Shown here one piece after another: positions 16,321-24,796 of a stretch of 55,743 nucleotides of DNA (position 1 is its first letter; each line of letters opens with the position of its first letter). Location of the stretch: contig JAGAAO010000005.1 in the NCBI GenBank assembly GCA_017615275.1, positions 1 to 55,743 on the forward strand, written 5' to 3'. Both the position numbers and the translations under genes were made by a program. The DNA is from Butyrivibrio sp. (GTDB lineage: Bacteria > Bacillota > Clostridia > Lachnospirales > Lachnospiraceae). The notes beneath the pieces are model-generated. The model made no database searches. It saw only the letters and a program-made list of their open reading frames with translations, and was not told where the DNA came from.

Positions 16321-17718
16321 TTAAAGCATTGTTTTGATCTGGCCCGCCAGATACAACGAACCCGCCGCAAATACAACGTCTTTTGATTTTCGAACTGTGA
16401 TGATGTCGGTAACAGCATCTCTTACATTGCTGTAATACTTGATGGGAATGCCGATTATGTTATGTCTCTCTTTGCTGCTCTCAAAAGCGCTCTTGAGATC
16501 CGATACCGAAACAGACCTCTCGGTCTTAAGTACCGTAACAAAAATCGCGTCAAACTCCCCGCTGGTAAGTATTCTATCTATAATGTCTTCATACTGCTTA
16601 TCATCAACCATGCCAAAAAGCAGCAATTTTCTTCCTTCTGATGAAATTGCTGTCGCACATTGTATGAAAGCGTCTATTCCGTCCATATTGTGAGCGCCGT
16701 CAACATAGATTCCCGGACGAACTTCTTCCATCCTGGCTTCCCATCTGGCACTCATCAGACCTTCTCTAATATCAAGTTCTGATATATCAACGCCTTTATC
16801 GCGCAAAATTTCCGCCGAAGTCACTGCCAGTGCGGCATTTTCTGCCTGATACACCGCTTCGGTGGTTATTTTAAGGTCAATATAATTATCATATAAGGAA
16901 TTGTAGGAAAAAGCAACGTATTTGTTGCTCGCTTCATCCTGCACAAGCTTCACATCCGTTATACTTTTCCCGTCTACAGAGATGACTCTTGAATCCATTT
17001 CAAGTGCCTTACTCTTAATGACCTCACTTGCCTCTTTTCTCTTGTCAAAAAATACTACGGGCACACCTTTTTTGATGATTCCGGCCTTTTCTCCGGCTAT
17101 CTCACCGATAGTATCCCCGAGATACTGCATATGGTCAAATCCAATCTCCGTAATAACCGAAAGAATCGGCTCTTCCACGGAATTTGTAGCATCCAGTCTG
17201 CCGCCGAGCCCTGTTTCCATTATAAAGTAGTCCACAGGATATACATCATATAAGATCATTGCTTCGAAGAATAAAAACTCGAAGTATGTAGGAAAATACT
17301 CCCCGTTCTTGTACTCCATTATCCTTTTTAGCAATTCCGCGAACACTTCCTTGAAAACTCCGTCGGACACTACCTTTCCCTCAATGCAGAATCTCTCATT
17401 GATCTTCGTAAGATGTGGGGATGTAAACATCCCCACGGAATATCCTGCTTTCATAAGTATGTTGGAAAGATAACAGCAAACCGAACCCTTTCCGTTGGTT
17501 CCCGCCACATGCACTATCTTCATGTTTTTGTCGGGATTCCCAAGAAACTCCAGGAAATCCCTAGTATCTTCTATTGTATGTTTGTCGGTAAAACCGGGAA
17601 CTTCGTTGAGAAATTCCTCACACTCTTTTATGTCTATTTTCTCATTGCTGTCGAAACGTCTGATAAGTTCCTCAGTCTTACTTATTAATTCATTGCACAT
17701 ATTTACACCAATGTTCAC
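16321..17718 (-). CDS. folC: Bifunctional folylpolyglutamate synthase/dihydrofolate synthase
   Basis: FolC adds glutamate to dihydropteroate or folates using ATP. The P-loop is HVAGTNGKGSVC (near residue 70), followed by TSPHLTKINERFCI, and the Mur-ligase-like motifs ETGLGGRLDATN and EKAGIIKKGVPVV are intact. The C-terminal part has the GAHNMDGI and LFGMVDDK segments. The chosen start is a GTG whose GTGA overlaps the valS stop; the first ATG is six codons later. Neither has a strong ribosome binding site, so the start is uncertain. 465 aa is slightly longer than usual, because of a longer N-terminus. Confidence 0.92.
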   Translation of the reverse strand: MNIGVNMCNELISKTEELIRRFDSNEKIDIKECEEFLNEVPGFTDKHTIEDTRDFLEFLGNPDKNMKIVHVAGTNGKGSVCCYLSNILMKAGYSVGMFTSPHLTKINERFCIEGKVVSDGVFKEVFAELLKRIMEYKNGEYFPTYFEFLFFEAMILYDVYPVDYFIMETGLGGRLDATNSVEEPILSVITEIGFDHMQYLGDTIGEIAGEKAGIIKKGVPVVFFDKRKEASEVIKSKALEMDSRVISVDGKSITDVKLVQDEASNKYVAFSYNSLYDNYIDLKITTEAVYQAENAALAVTSAEILRDKGVDISELDIREGLMSARWEARMEEVRPGIYVDGAHNMDGIDAFIQCATAISSEGRKLLLFGMVDDKQYEDIIDRILTSGEFDAIFVTVLKTERSVSVSDLKSAFESSKERHNIIGIPIKYYSNVRDAVTDIITVRKSKDVVFAAGSLYLAGQIKTML

Positions 17719-20387
17719 TTGTTAAGCTGCTTAAGTCTCTCTGTAATCTGATCGTAGGTCTGCTGATATTTCTGCTGCTTCTCTTTTTCCTCAGCAATCT
17801 TCTCAGCAGGAGCCTTGGAAAGGAACTTCTCGTTGCTGAGCATGTTCTGCGATCTCTTAAGCTCGCCCTCAAGCTTCTTCTGCTCCTTGGTAAGTCTTTC
17901 AATCTCTGCCGAGATATCAACAAGATCAGAGAAAGGAATGTAAACAGTTGCCTCTGCAAGAACTACAGAAACAGCATCGTCTGCGATACCGTCCTTGTTC
18001 TTCTGGCATACTGACTCTGAAGCATAAGCAAGTGACTCAAAGAAGAGCTTACCTGTTGTGAAGATATCAAGTACTTCGTCATTGTCGCTTACAACAAATA
18101 CTTTGGCCTTTCTTGAAGGAGCAACGTTCATCTGAGTACGAACGTTACGGATTCCTCTTACGGCCTCCTTGATAGTCTCTATAGCCTTCTCATCGGCTGC
18201 AAAGTTCCACTCATCCTTGTATACAGGCCAATCGGAAACCATAATTGATTCCTCTTCATCCTGAAGTGTGCAGAAGATCTCCTCAGTGATGAAAGGCATG
18301 TAAGGGTGAAGGAGCTTAAGTGCGTTGATAAGTACTGTCTGAAGTGTCCAGAGTGCTGCCTTGTGTGAGTTAACATCGTCTGAATTGTAAAGACGAGGCT
18401 TAACCATCTCGATGTACCAGTCGCAGAACTCATCCCAGATGAAGTCATAAACCTTCTGAACAGCGATACCAAGCTCAAAGTGGTCCATATTGTCTGTAAC
18501 CTCTTTGATGGTGTTGTTGAGCTTGGAAAGGATCCATTTATCAACAGGCTCAAGACCTGCGGGTGCAGGCTGGTGAATAGCACTCTTCTCGCCATCCTCC
18601 ATGTTCATCATAATGAATCTTGAAGCGTTCCATACCTTGTTTGCAAAGTTACGGCTGTTCTCAACTCTCTCGTTATAGAAACGCATGTCGTTACCGGGTG
18701 CGTTACCTGTAATAAGTGTGAGCCTCAACGCATCAGCACCGTAGTTCTCAATGATATCGAGAGGATCGATACCGTTACCCAGAGACTTACTCATCTTTCT
18801 ACCCTGAGAATCTCTTACAAGACCGTGGAAAAGAACTGTCTTGAAAGGATAAGTACCCATCTGTTCATAGCTTGAGAATATCATTCTGATAACCCAGAAA
18901 AAGATAATGTCATAACCTGTTACAAGTACGTCTGTAGGGAAGAAATACTTAAGATCCTCTGTCTCCTTGGGCCATCCGAGAGTCTCAAAAGGCCAGAGAG
19001 CTGATGAGAACCATGTATCGAGTGTGTCTGGATCCTGTGTGAAGTGAGTCTCACCGCACTTAGGACATACTGTAGGCATTCCCTTGGAAACAATAACCTC
19101 TCCGCACTTGTCACAGTAGTAAGCGGGAATTCTGTGGCCCCACCAGAGCTGTCTTGAAATACACCAGTCGCGGATATTGTCTGTCCAGTTGAAATATGTT
19201 TTATCCATTCTCGGAGGAATAAGCTTGATCTCGCCCTCTTTTACTGCCTTAACAGCAGGCTTGATAAGCTCGTCCATCTTAACGAACCACTGTGCCTTTA
19301 CCATAGGCTCTACAGTTGTGTGGCAACGATCGTGTGTTCCAACGTTGTGAGAATAATCTTCTATCTTTACAAGAAGTCCCATCTCATCGAGCTCTTTTAC
19401 GATGGCTTCTCTTGCGGCATATCTGTCCATGCCCTCAAACTTGCCGCCGTTGGCGTTGATGGTTGCGTCATCATTGAGGATATTGATAACCTCAAGATTA
19501 TGACGTCTTCCTACCTCAAAGTCGTTAGGGTCATGAGCGGGTGTGATCTTAACAACACCGGTACCGAATTCCATATCTACATAAGAATCTTCTACGATAG
19601 GAAGCTCTCTGTTTACGATAGGAAGAAGTACTTTCTTGCCCTTGAAGCTCTTATATCTGTCATCATCAGGGTTAACCGCTACAGCTGTATCACCGAGCAT
19701 AGTCTCGGGACGTGTTGTGGCAAACTCGATGAACTCAGTCTTTGAAACTGTTCCGTCTACATCTATAACAGGATATTTGATATGCCAAAGATGACCTGCC
19801 TGCTCCTCGTACTCAACCTCAGCGTCAGAGATAGAAGTCTTGCAGATAGGACACCAGTTTACGATACGGCTTCCTTTATATATGTAGCCCTTGTTGTACA
19901 TCTTAACGAAAACGTCTGTAACGGCCTCATTACAGCCCTCATCCATTGTGAAACGTTCTCTGTCCCAGTCACATGAAGAACCGAGCTTTTTGAGCTGTGA
20001 AATAATGGTTCCGCCATATTCTTTTTTCCACTGCCAAGCTCTTTCAAGGAACTTCTCTCTGCCAAGATCTCTCTTGTCGATTCCCTCAGCCTTGAGAGTA
20101 TCAATGATCCTTACCTCAGTCGCAATGCTGGCATGGTCTGTACCGGGCTGCCAAAGCGCATTGTAGCCCTGCATTCTCTTGTAACGAATGAGGATATCCT
20201 GCATTGTATTATCAAGAGCATGTCCCATGTGGAGCTTACCTGTGATATTTGGGGGTGGAATCACGATAGTAAAAGGTTTTTTGGTCTTATCCACCTCAGC
20301 ATGGAAATATTTCTTTTCCTCCCACTTGGAATAAAGGCGACCTTCAATGCCCTTAGGGTCATAGGTCTTGGCAAGTTCTTTCTTCAT
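17715..20387 (-). CDS. valS: Valyl-tRNA synthetase
   Basis: ValS charges tRNA-Val in the cytoplasm and edits mischarged threonine. The class I signature is HMGH at residues 53-56 within PPPNITGKLHMGH, and KMSKS is seen in GRKMSKSLGNGID. The editing domain, the zinc-like C-x2-C pairs (CDKCGEV, CPKCGET), the anticodon-binding domain and the C-terminal coiled coil (EIERLTKEQKKLEGELKRSQ) are in order. With 890 aa it is normal. A strong AGAAGGAG site precedes the ATG. Expression should be controlled by the T-box leader further upstream. Confidence 0.97.
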   Translation of the reverse strand: MKKELAKTYDPKGIEGRLYSKWEEKKYFHAEVDKTKKPFTIVIPPPNITGKLHMGHALDNTMQDILIRYKRMQGYNALWQPGTDHASIATEVRIIDTLKAEGIDKRDLGREKFLERAWQWKKEYGGTIISQLKKLGSSCDWDRERFTMDEGCNEAVTDVFVKMYNKGYIYKGSRIVNWCPICKTSISDAEVEYEEQAGHLWHIKYPVIDVDGTVSKTEFIEFATTRPETMLGDTAVAVNPDDDRYKSFKGKKVLLPIVNRELPIVEDSYVDMEFGTGVVKITPAHDPNDFEVGRRHNLEVINILNDDATINANGGKFEGMDRYAAREAIVKELDEMGLLVKIEDYSHNVGTHDRCHTTVEPMVKAQWFVKMDELIKPAVKAVKEGEIKLIPPRMDKTYFNWTDNIRDWCISRQLWWGHRIPAYYCDKCGEVIVSKGMPTVCPKCGETHFTQDPDTLDTWFSSALWPFETLGWPKETEDLKYFFPTDVLVTGYDIIFFWVIRMIFSSYEQMGTYPFKTVLFHGLVRDSQGRKMSKSLGNGIDPLDIIENYGADALRLTLITGNAPGNDMRFYNERVENSRNFANKVWNASRFIMMNMEDGEKSAIHQPAPAGLEPVDKWILSKLNNTIKEVTDNMDHFELGIAVQKVYDFIWDEFCDWYIEMVKPRLYNSDDVNSHKAALWTLQTVLINALKLLHPYMPFITEEIFCTLQDEEESIMVSDWPVYKDEWNFAADEKAIETIKEAVRGIRNVRTQMNVAPSRKAKVFVVSDNDEVLDIFTTGKLFFESLAYASESVCQKNKDGIADDAVSVVLAEATVYIPFSDLVDISAEIERLTKEQKKLEGELKRSQNMLSNEKFLSKAPAEKIAEEKEKQQKYQQTYDQITERLKQLNK

Positions 20388-20431
20388 AGCGTTTCTCCTT
20401 CTATAAAATTTCCTAATCAGAACACTTATTT

Positions 20432-20521
20432 AAAAAACATTTTGCTTGCAAAATGCATGCGCGCGAGCGGTATTGCAAAGCAATAAAATACCTCTCCGCG
20501 AGCTACGCATCCTCGCGTAGC
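20432..20521 (-). repeat. Multi-hairpin tract between the T-box terminator and valS
   Basis: Reading toward valS, three compact inverted repeats follow each other: GCTACGC/GCGTAGC, a longer stem built of GGTATT/AATACC with inner TATTGC/GCAATA, and CATTTTGC/GCAAAATG with a two-base loop. The last is directly followed by TTTTTT and so resembles a second intrinsic terminator. GCGAGCG-type motifs occur in the middle. It is not part of a normal T-box. It could be a small non-coding mobile repeat inserted into the leader or an extra regulatory step. The order and pairing are seen; function is inference. Confidence 0.6.
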
Positions 20522-20563
20522 TTTTTTATATCATATGAAATCATTTTCCTATGATATAAAAAA
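20522..20563 (-). repeat. Long inverted repeat at the T-box terminator U-tract
   Basis: Two 19-nt arms, each beginning or ending in a run of six T or A next to ATATCATA, pair with one mismatch around the loop ATGA. The left arm includes the U-tract of the T-box terminator. The structure would fold in RNA of either strand. Confidence 0.7.
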
Positions 20564-20592
20564 GCCCTTAACAACCAATACGGTTGCTAAGG
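20557..20592 (-). terminator. Intrinsic terminator of the valS T-box
   Basis: The stem CCTTAGCAACC/GGTTGTTAAGG with loop GTATT is followed by GC and TTTTTT. The 5' side of the stem lies just after the T-box bulge sequence, the usual design in which the antiterminator and terminator exclude each other. Confidence 0.88.
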
Positions 20593-20845
20593 ACGTTAAT
20601 AACGTGGTACCACCTTAATTCGCAGGCAAAATAAGCCTGCCTCTGTAAGCAGCCGGGCAATCCTACTGCTCAATCCGATAACGCAGATTACGCGGGGACA
20701 CTTATGGGGAACATCTCCCTTTCTGGGTGTCCGGTTCAAAAGCTACCTTCCATACCTTCTCAGCCCGCATCCTCTCAGCACAGTTTTCCTGTAGATGCGT
20801 TCTCTTTAGACCTCGAGCAGTATGTACTCCTCTTTCTCACAACCT
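20557..20845 (-). ncRNA. T-box leader (tRNA-Val sensing riboswitch)
   Basis: The conserved T-box sequence AAGGTGGTACCACG is at 20603-20616, where it can pair with the uncharged acceptor end of tRNA. Upstream lies a Stem I region with the GAGGAGTA start, an apical stem CGCATC/GATGCG with a GCTGAGAG loop part, and a specifier region GGAAGGTAGCTTTTGAACC. A GTA valine codon at 20746-20744 is the likely specifier; a second GTA is seen ten bases upstream. A terminator follows. When tRNA-Val is uncharged the antiterminator should form and valS be transcribed. Confidence 0.88.
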
Positions 20846-20866
20846 TTATATCTAATATTGCAATTC

Positions 20867-20896
20867 AGCATAACAAATTAGGCCTGCCGTTGTCAA
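20867..20896 (-). promoter_or_regulatory. Promoter of the valS leader
   Basis: On the minus strand TTGACA at 20896-20891 is followed after 18 nt by TATGCT (-10, four of six). Transcription would begin near 20860, just before the T-box Stem I. The -35 lies 38 nt beyond the stop of the Rpn-family gene, so valS has its own promoter. Confidence 0.65.
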
Positions 20897-20933
20897 CACA
20901 CTCACCGTTTGATTTTAAAACAGATGCCTTTTT

Positions 20934-21824
20934 TCATTTGTCGGATATCCCATGCTCTCTTAGTAAAGCTTTGAGATGCTCATTCTCATTTTGTAGATCA
21001 CTGTTTTTAGATTCAAGATTAGCACTTTTCTTTTCCAGATCATCAATTATAGGCTGGAGTTCCTTTTTGGCATCTATTACCCCGGCTGCATATTCAGTAG
21101 CCATCTGTTCTCTGTAGCGACGCTGGCCTTCAAGAAGCTCTTTGGCCTGATTGTCATAATTTAATTCAAAAATCATAGTGCCGACCTCCTCTATCGTAGG
21201 ATTATCCTTGGCGAGGGCTTTGAATTCTTCCCAAGTCGTGGCTTTGAAAAGATTTGCCCAATACACAAGATTATTATCGATATCTTCTTTTGTGGCTAAA
21301 TCTGTGTGGTTTAATTGTAGCATGTTTATGCCGAATTTTTCAGTATATATTTTGTGCGTTACTTGATTGGTAAGCAGGTATTTTGCGTAGAATTCCGGAT
21401 CCGCATCCGGGACCAGTTCCAGATCGGTTATGCAATACAGCGTAGTAGGTTTGAGGTCCGAATAATTATCTCCTGAACCGATACTGTCGAATGCTCTACA
21501 CAGATACAAAATAGAGCGGAATATCCAGTAATTTGAATGGTACATCTGCAATTCAATATTCATAATCTCATTGTTATTCAACGTGAGTTTGATATCCATG
21601 ATTGTTTCCCGTGCCGCATTATTGAGTTCGATAGGATTCTCGACGTGAATATCCTTGACTTCAGACGGCGCGATTCCCTTTAGCGCGCATACAAGCCCTG
21701 TCAGAGCACCTTTGGATTTCTGCATGACATAGTGAAACATCATGTCGCTTTGCAATGTGTACTCAATCTTGCCTGTGGCAGTCTCGTAAGTTAGTTGTTG
21801 ATTGTGTGTTTTCTTTTGTTTCAT
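20934..21824 (-). CDS. Rpn family recombination-promoting nuclease/putative transposase
   Basis: This 296-aa protein belongs to the PD-(D/E)XK family formerly called transposase_31-like (PDDEXK_2, Rpn). The nuclease core is visible in LTYETATGKIEYTLQSDMMFHY-like N-terminus, the KGIAPSEVKDIHVENPIE segment and the catalytic block MDIKLTLNNNEIMNIELQMY (D...ExQ). The C-terminal 50 residues are a coiled coil (DDLEKKSANLESKNSDLQNE). E. coli Rpn proteins cut DNA and promote RecA-independent recombination; these genes are often repeated in Lachnospiraceae genomes. Start is placed at MKQKKTHNQQ with AAAGGAA upstream. It stands alone between two unrelated operons, which suggests transfer. Confidence 0.85.
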   Translation of the reverse strand: MKQKKTHNQQLTYETATGKIEYTLQSDMMFHYVMQKSKGALTGLVCALKGIAPSEVKDIHVENPIELNNAARETIMDIKLTLNNNEIMNIELQMYHSNYWIFRSILYLCRAFDSIGSGDNYSDLKPTTLYCITDLELVPDADPEFYAKYLLTNQVTHKIYTEKFGINMLQLNHTDLATKEDIDNNLVYWANLFKATTWEEFKALAKDNPTIEEVGTMIFELNYDNQAKELLEGQRRYREQMATEYAAGVIDAKKELQPIIDDLEKKSANLESKNSDLQNENEHLKALLREHGISDK

Positions 21825-22013
21825 AAAAATTCCTTTCGTATTCATGCTATGGAATCATAGCTTATAGATGGCGAACAACCATATCCGGCATACGCCTTAG
21901 AAGTCGGCGAGAATGACTTGATCAAGTCGGCCGACAAAAACTATTCTATCAGACAAATATTAAGAACTACCGTCGAAATTTCTTAAGATTCTTTGTAGAT
22001 AAAAAATATACAG
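21825..22013 (-). other. Leader of the Rpn gene with nested palindromes
   Basis: Just upstream of the ribosome binding site is GCTATG/CATAGC around ATTC. Further up, a 14-bp perfect palindrome (GACTTGATCAAGTC) is enclosed by GTCGGC/GCCGAC at 21903-21935. A possible -10 (TAGAAT) lies further upstream without a clear -35. No gene is seen here. The palindromes could be operators, mRNA structures or the recognition sites of the nuclease. Confidence 0.5.
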
Positions 22014-22044
22014 AAAAAGAGCTGTCGCTTTAATACGACAGCTC
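22014..22044 (-). terminator. Terminator after the sugar ABC transporter genes
   Basis: A perfect 9-bp stem (GAGCTGTCG/CGACAGCTC) with an 8-nt loop is followed on the minus strand by TTTTT. It lies about 290 bp downstream of the last permease gene. Confidence 0.85.
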
Positions 22045-22337
22045 CAAAATCATTCAAATAATTATAACCAAAACTCCTTATCCGCTTTTGCCTTTTCACG
22101 CTTAACACGTCTTATCGCAAGGTACTTCTTGGCACCCACCGGCAGCCCTCACCGGCACCCCCCATCGACAACCTCGAGCCCCGCTTCTCCGCATCACAAG
22201 CTTCACCAATCTCGGCAGAGCCTCGCCAAGCGCACAAAGTCATACCGCCGGTACACAGAGATTGTACCGACGGCACGAAAAATAAGGTGAGTATGAATTT
22301 TTCTACCGAATAGGCGTCACTATCCGAATAGAAGCAT
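22045..22337. other. GC-rich spacer with an orphan coding tail
   Basis: The stretch holds no confident gene. Between about 22130 and 22280 it is much richer in G and C than its surroundings and contains the direct repeat CACCGGCA and an 11-bp hairpin (CCGTCGGTACA/TGTACCGGCGG). Near its end, minus-strand codons 22133-22062 read as a charged tail ending KREKAKADKEFWL and a stop, without a start upstream in frame. This may be the remnant of a gene broken by insertion of the GC-rich piece. Confidence 0.45.
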
Positions 22338-23273
22338 TTATTTAACAATCATTCCTGTCTCTCTGTCCGCAAAGATTGCAACCATTACGAGGAATACGAT
22401 ACCCATGATAAGCTGCTGAGTTTTAGGTTCGATTCCGAGCATTACAAGACCCGCTGTAAGAATCTTGTAAGTAAGCGCTCCGAGAATGATGTTGTAGAAT
22501 TTAACCTTGGCACCGCCGTTTACAGGCATTCCGCCAAGAACGAGCGCGATCATGATCTGAGTCTCAAGCTGGTTACCTGCTGTAGCTGTAACCGATCCAA
22601 CCTTGATACTGTTGATGAAAGCTGCAAGACCTGTGATCATTCCGGCTGCCGCATAAACAAGGATCTTTGTCCTCTCTACTCTGATGCCGGCAAATCTTGC
22701 TGCAGTCTCACCTGCACCGATCGCTTTAAGTCTGTTACCAAGTCCTGTATACTGGAAGATCACAAATGCAACAACCAATATAACAAGTGTAAATGTGAGA
22801 GCGAAAGGTAATGTATTGTATGTAGTGATGTTGGAAGCACCGTATACAGGTGTCTTCGTTGTCGCATACGCTACAATACCTCTGAAAAGGTACATGTTAC
22901 AAATAGTAACGATGAATGACGTGATCTTTCTCTTTACATTGAAGAATCCGTTTATAAGTCCGATAAGACCGCCTGTTATCATTCCACATACTACAGCAAG
23001 TGCTATATTTATATTTGAAAGATAACATACAACAACGGAACACAATCCAAGCATTGAGCCTTGAGAGAAATCAAGACCACCCATTGTCATAATCATAAAC
23101 ACGCCGACACATGCTATAAGAAGCACATATGTCTGTGAAAGCAATAACTTCAAGTTTCCGACCGTATAAAGTCGACCTTTTGTAAGGAATGCGAACAATC
23201 CCACAATGAATATGAAACCTGCAAAGGGCATTAAAGTTCTGATCAGCCCTGCACTATTTTTTGTTTTTCCCAT
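22338..23273 (-). CDS. Sugar ABC transporter permease (CUT2 family), second permease
   Basis: This 311-aa protein has about nine transmembrane helices and the BPD_transp_2 pattern of RbsC-type permeases: LACVGVFMIMTMGGLDFSQG near residue 55-75 and the EAA-like loop AIGAGETAARFAGIRVERTK near residue 185. It forms the membrane channel together with the other permease and the double ATPase. Two different permeases in one CUT2 operon suggest a heterodimer. It is the last gene of the operon and has a strong binding site (AAAGGGAGG). The substrate is not evident. Confidence 0.88.
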   Translation of the reverse strand: MGKTKNSAGLIRTLMPFAGFIFIVGLFAFLTKGRLYTVGNLKLLLSQTYVLLIACVGVFMIMTMGGLDFSQGSMLGLCSVVVCYLSNINIALAVVCGMITGGLIGLINGFFNVKRKITSFIVTICNMYLFRGIVAYATTKTPVYGASNITTYNTLPFALTFTLVILVVAFVIFQYTGLGNRLKAIGAGETAARFAGIRVERTKILVYAAAGMITGLAAFINSIKVGSVTATAGNQLETQIMIALVLGGMPVNGGAKVKFYNIILGALTYKILTAGLVMLGIEPKTQQLIMGIVFLVMVAIFADRETGMIVK

Positions 23274-23288
23274 AATATCGGCCTCCCT

Positions 23289-24785
23289 TTATACCATCTC
23301 CGCGATAAGATCCGTATCTTTAAGATCTTCCGCACGCTTAAATTCACCGCTCTGACGGCCGTCCTTCATGATAATGATCCTATCAGCCATACCAAGAAGT
23401 TCTGCAATTTCTTCAGATATCATGATGATCGATTTTCCATTCTTTCTCATAGTATCCATAAGCTGATAGATGTCTGCCTTAACCTTGACATCGATACCAC
23501 GGGTAGGTGAATCCAAAATAACAATATCCGAATCCTTTCCTATCCATCTTGCAAGAACAACTTTCTGTTTGTTACCGCCTGATAATGCTGACATAAACTG
23601 ATGTACACCTTCCATCTTGGTACTCATCTGTTTAGCATACTTCTCAGCGAAAACTTTCTGATCCTTAGCATGAAGAATATGATTCTTCTTCAATTCCTCC
23701 AAAGAAGGAAGACAGATATTATCCTGAATCGTATCATTTATAACAAGAGACTCGTTATCTCTGTCTTTTGATGCATAAGCAATACTGTGATCGATCGCTG
23801 TCTTAATGTCATTGATCTGTGTGCCATCTGCAAGCGTCACTGTTCCTTTTCTGTCATATGAAGCACCAAAGAGTGCTTTTCCGACTTCATGCATACCACA
23901 TTCGGAAAGTCCACCGATTCCGATGATCTCGCCCTTGTGGAGTTCTATACTGAAGTCATCGATTTCTCCGGGCACCGTAAGGTGTTCACCCCTTAATACA
24001 ACTTCGTCTGAAACTCTTTCGCCATAATCTGTACGATAATAGTCATTACTCATCTCACGTCCTACCATGAGTTTCTTAAGATCATCGGGAGTAACGTCCG
24101 CACTCTTTACAGTGTCAATGTAAACTCCGTCACGAAGAACGCTGATCGTATCAGACTGCTCAATAACTTCCTCAAGATCGTGAGAGATAAAGATAACGCA
24201 TCTTCCGTCATCTCTTGTCTGCTTCATAACTTTAAAGAGCTCAATACGTCCCTTTTCACCAAGAGCCGTTGTAGTCTCGTCAACTACAAGAATCTGGGGC
24301 TTAAAGTGTGTAGCTTTAACGATCTCGATAAGCTTTCTATCCTCAAAATTGTAATTATCAATAAGATCTGTGGCTTTGATATAGTTGAATCCGTATGAAT
24401 CAAGAAGCTCCTGTGCTTTCTTATTCATAGCATTGGTATTCTTAACGCCACACTTTGTAAATTCATCCTCTTTTCCAAGGAAAATATTCTCGGCAACGGA
24501 AAGTCCCGAAAGTGTTCCGATTTCCTGTACGATGATTGCAACACCCTGATAGTTTCCGTCTACCTGGTTTCTGGCATTTACTTCTGTTCCGTTTAATGTA
24601 AATTCACCTGAATCCTTGTGATATATTCCTGTAAGACAGGATGTAAATGTTGATTTACCCGAACCATTCTCACCGATAAGTGCATGGATCTCTCCCTTGT
24701 AGAAATCGAGAGTGACATGGTCAATGGCATGGGTAACACCAAAGTTTTTGTCGATTTTCTCGGCATGGAGTAATATTTCGCTCAT
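23289..24785 (-). CDS. Sugar ABC transporter ATP-binding protein (double domain, CUT2)
   Basis: Like RbsA/MglA, the 498-aa protein carries two ABC domains. The first has an intact Walker A (IGENGSGKSTFTS) and a Walker B with catalytic glutamate (ILVVDETTTALGE), but its signature motif is degenerate. The second has a degenerate Walker A region (GGLSECGMHEVGKALFG) and a good signature (LSGGNKQKVVLARW) plus Walker B VILDSPTRGIDV, where the usual glutamate is serine. This split of motifs is typical for the family. It lies between the two permease genes with gaps of 11 and 15 nt. Confidence 0.92.
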   Translation of the reverse strand: MSEILLHAEKIDKNFGVTHAIDHVTLDFYKGEIHALIGENGSGKSTFTSCLTGIYHKDSGEFTLNGTEVNARNQVDGNYQGVAIIVQEIGTLSGLSVAENIFLGKEDEFTKCGVKNTNAMNKKAQELLDSYGFNYIKATDLIDNYNFEDRKLIEIVKATHFKPQILVVDETTTALGEKGRIELFKVMKQTRDDGRCVIFISHDLEEVIEQSDTISVLRDGVYIDTVKSADVTPDDLKKLMVGREMSNDYYRTDYGERVSDEVVLRGEHLTVPGEIDDFSIELHKGEIIGIGGLSECGMHEVGKALFGASYDRKGTVTLADGTQINDIKTAIDHSIAYASKDRDNESLVINDTIQDNICLPSLEELKKNHILHAKDQKVFAEKYAKQMSTKMEGVHQFMSALSGGNKQKVVLARWIGKDSDIVILDSPTRGIDVKVKADIYQLMDTMRKNGKSIIMISEEIAELLGMADRIIIMKDGRQSGEFKRAEDLKDTDLIAEMV

Positions 24786-24796
24786 GTCTGCCTCCC

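Noticed and set aside
22112-22348. Minus-strand frame of 78 codons in the GC-rich spacer
   Set aside because: It overlaps the permease stop region, has no ribosome binding site, is made of GC-rich repeat sequence and shows no protein-like composition.
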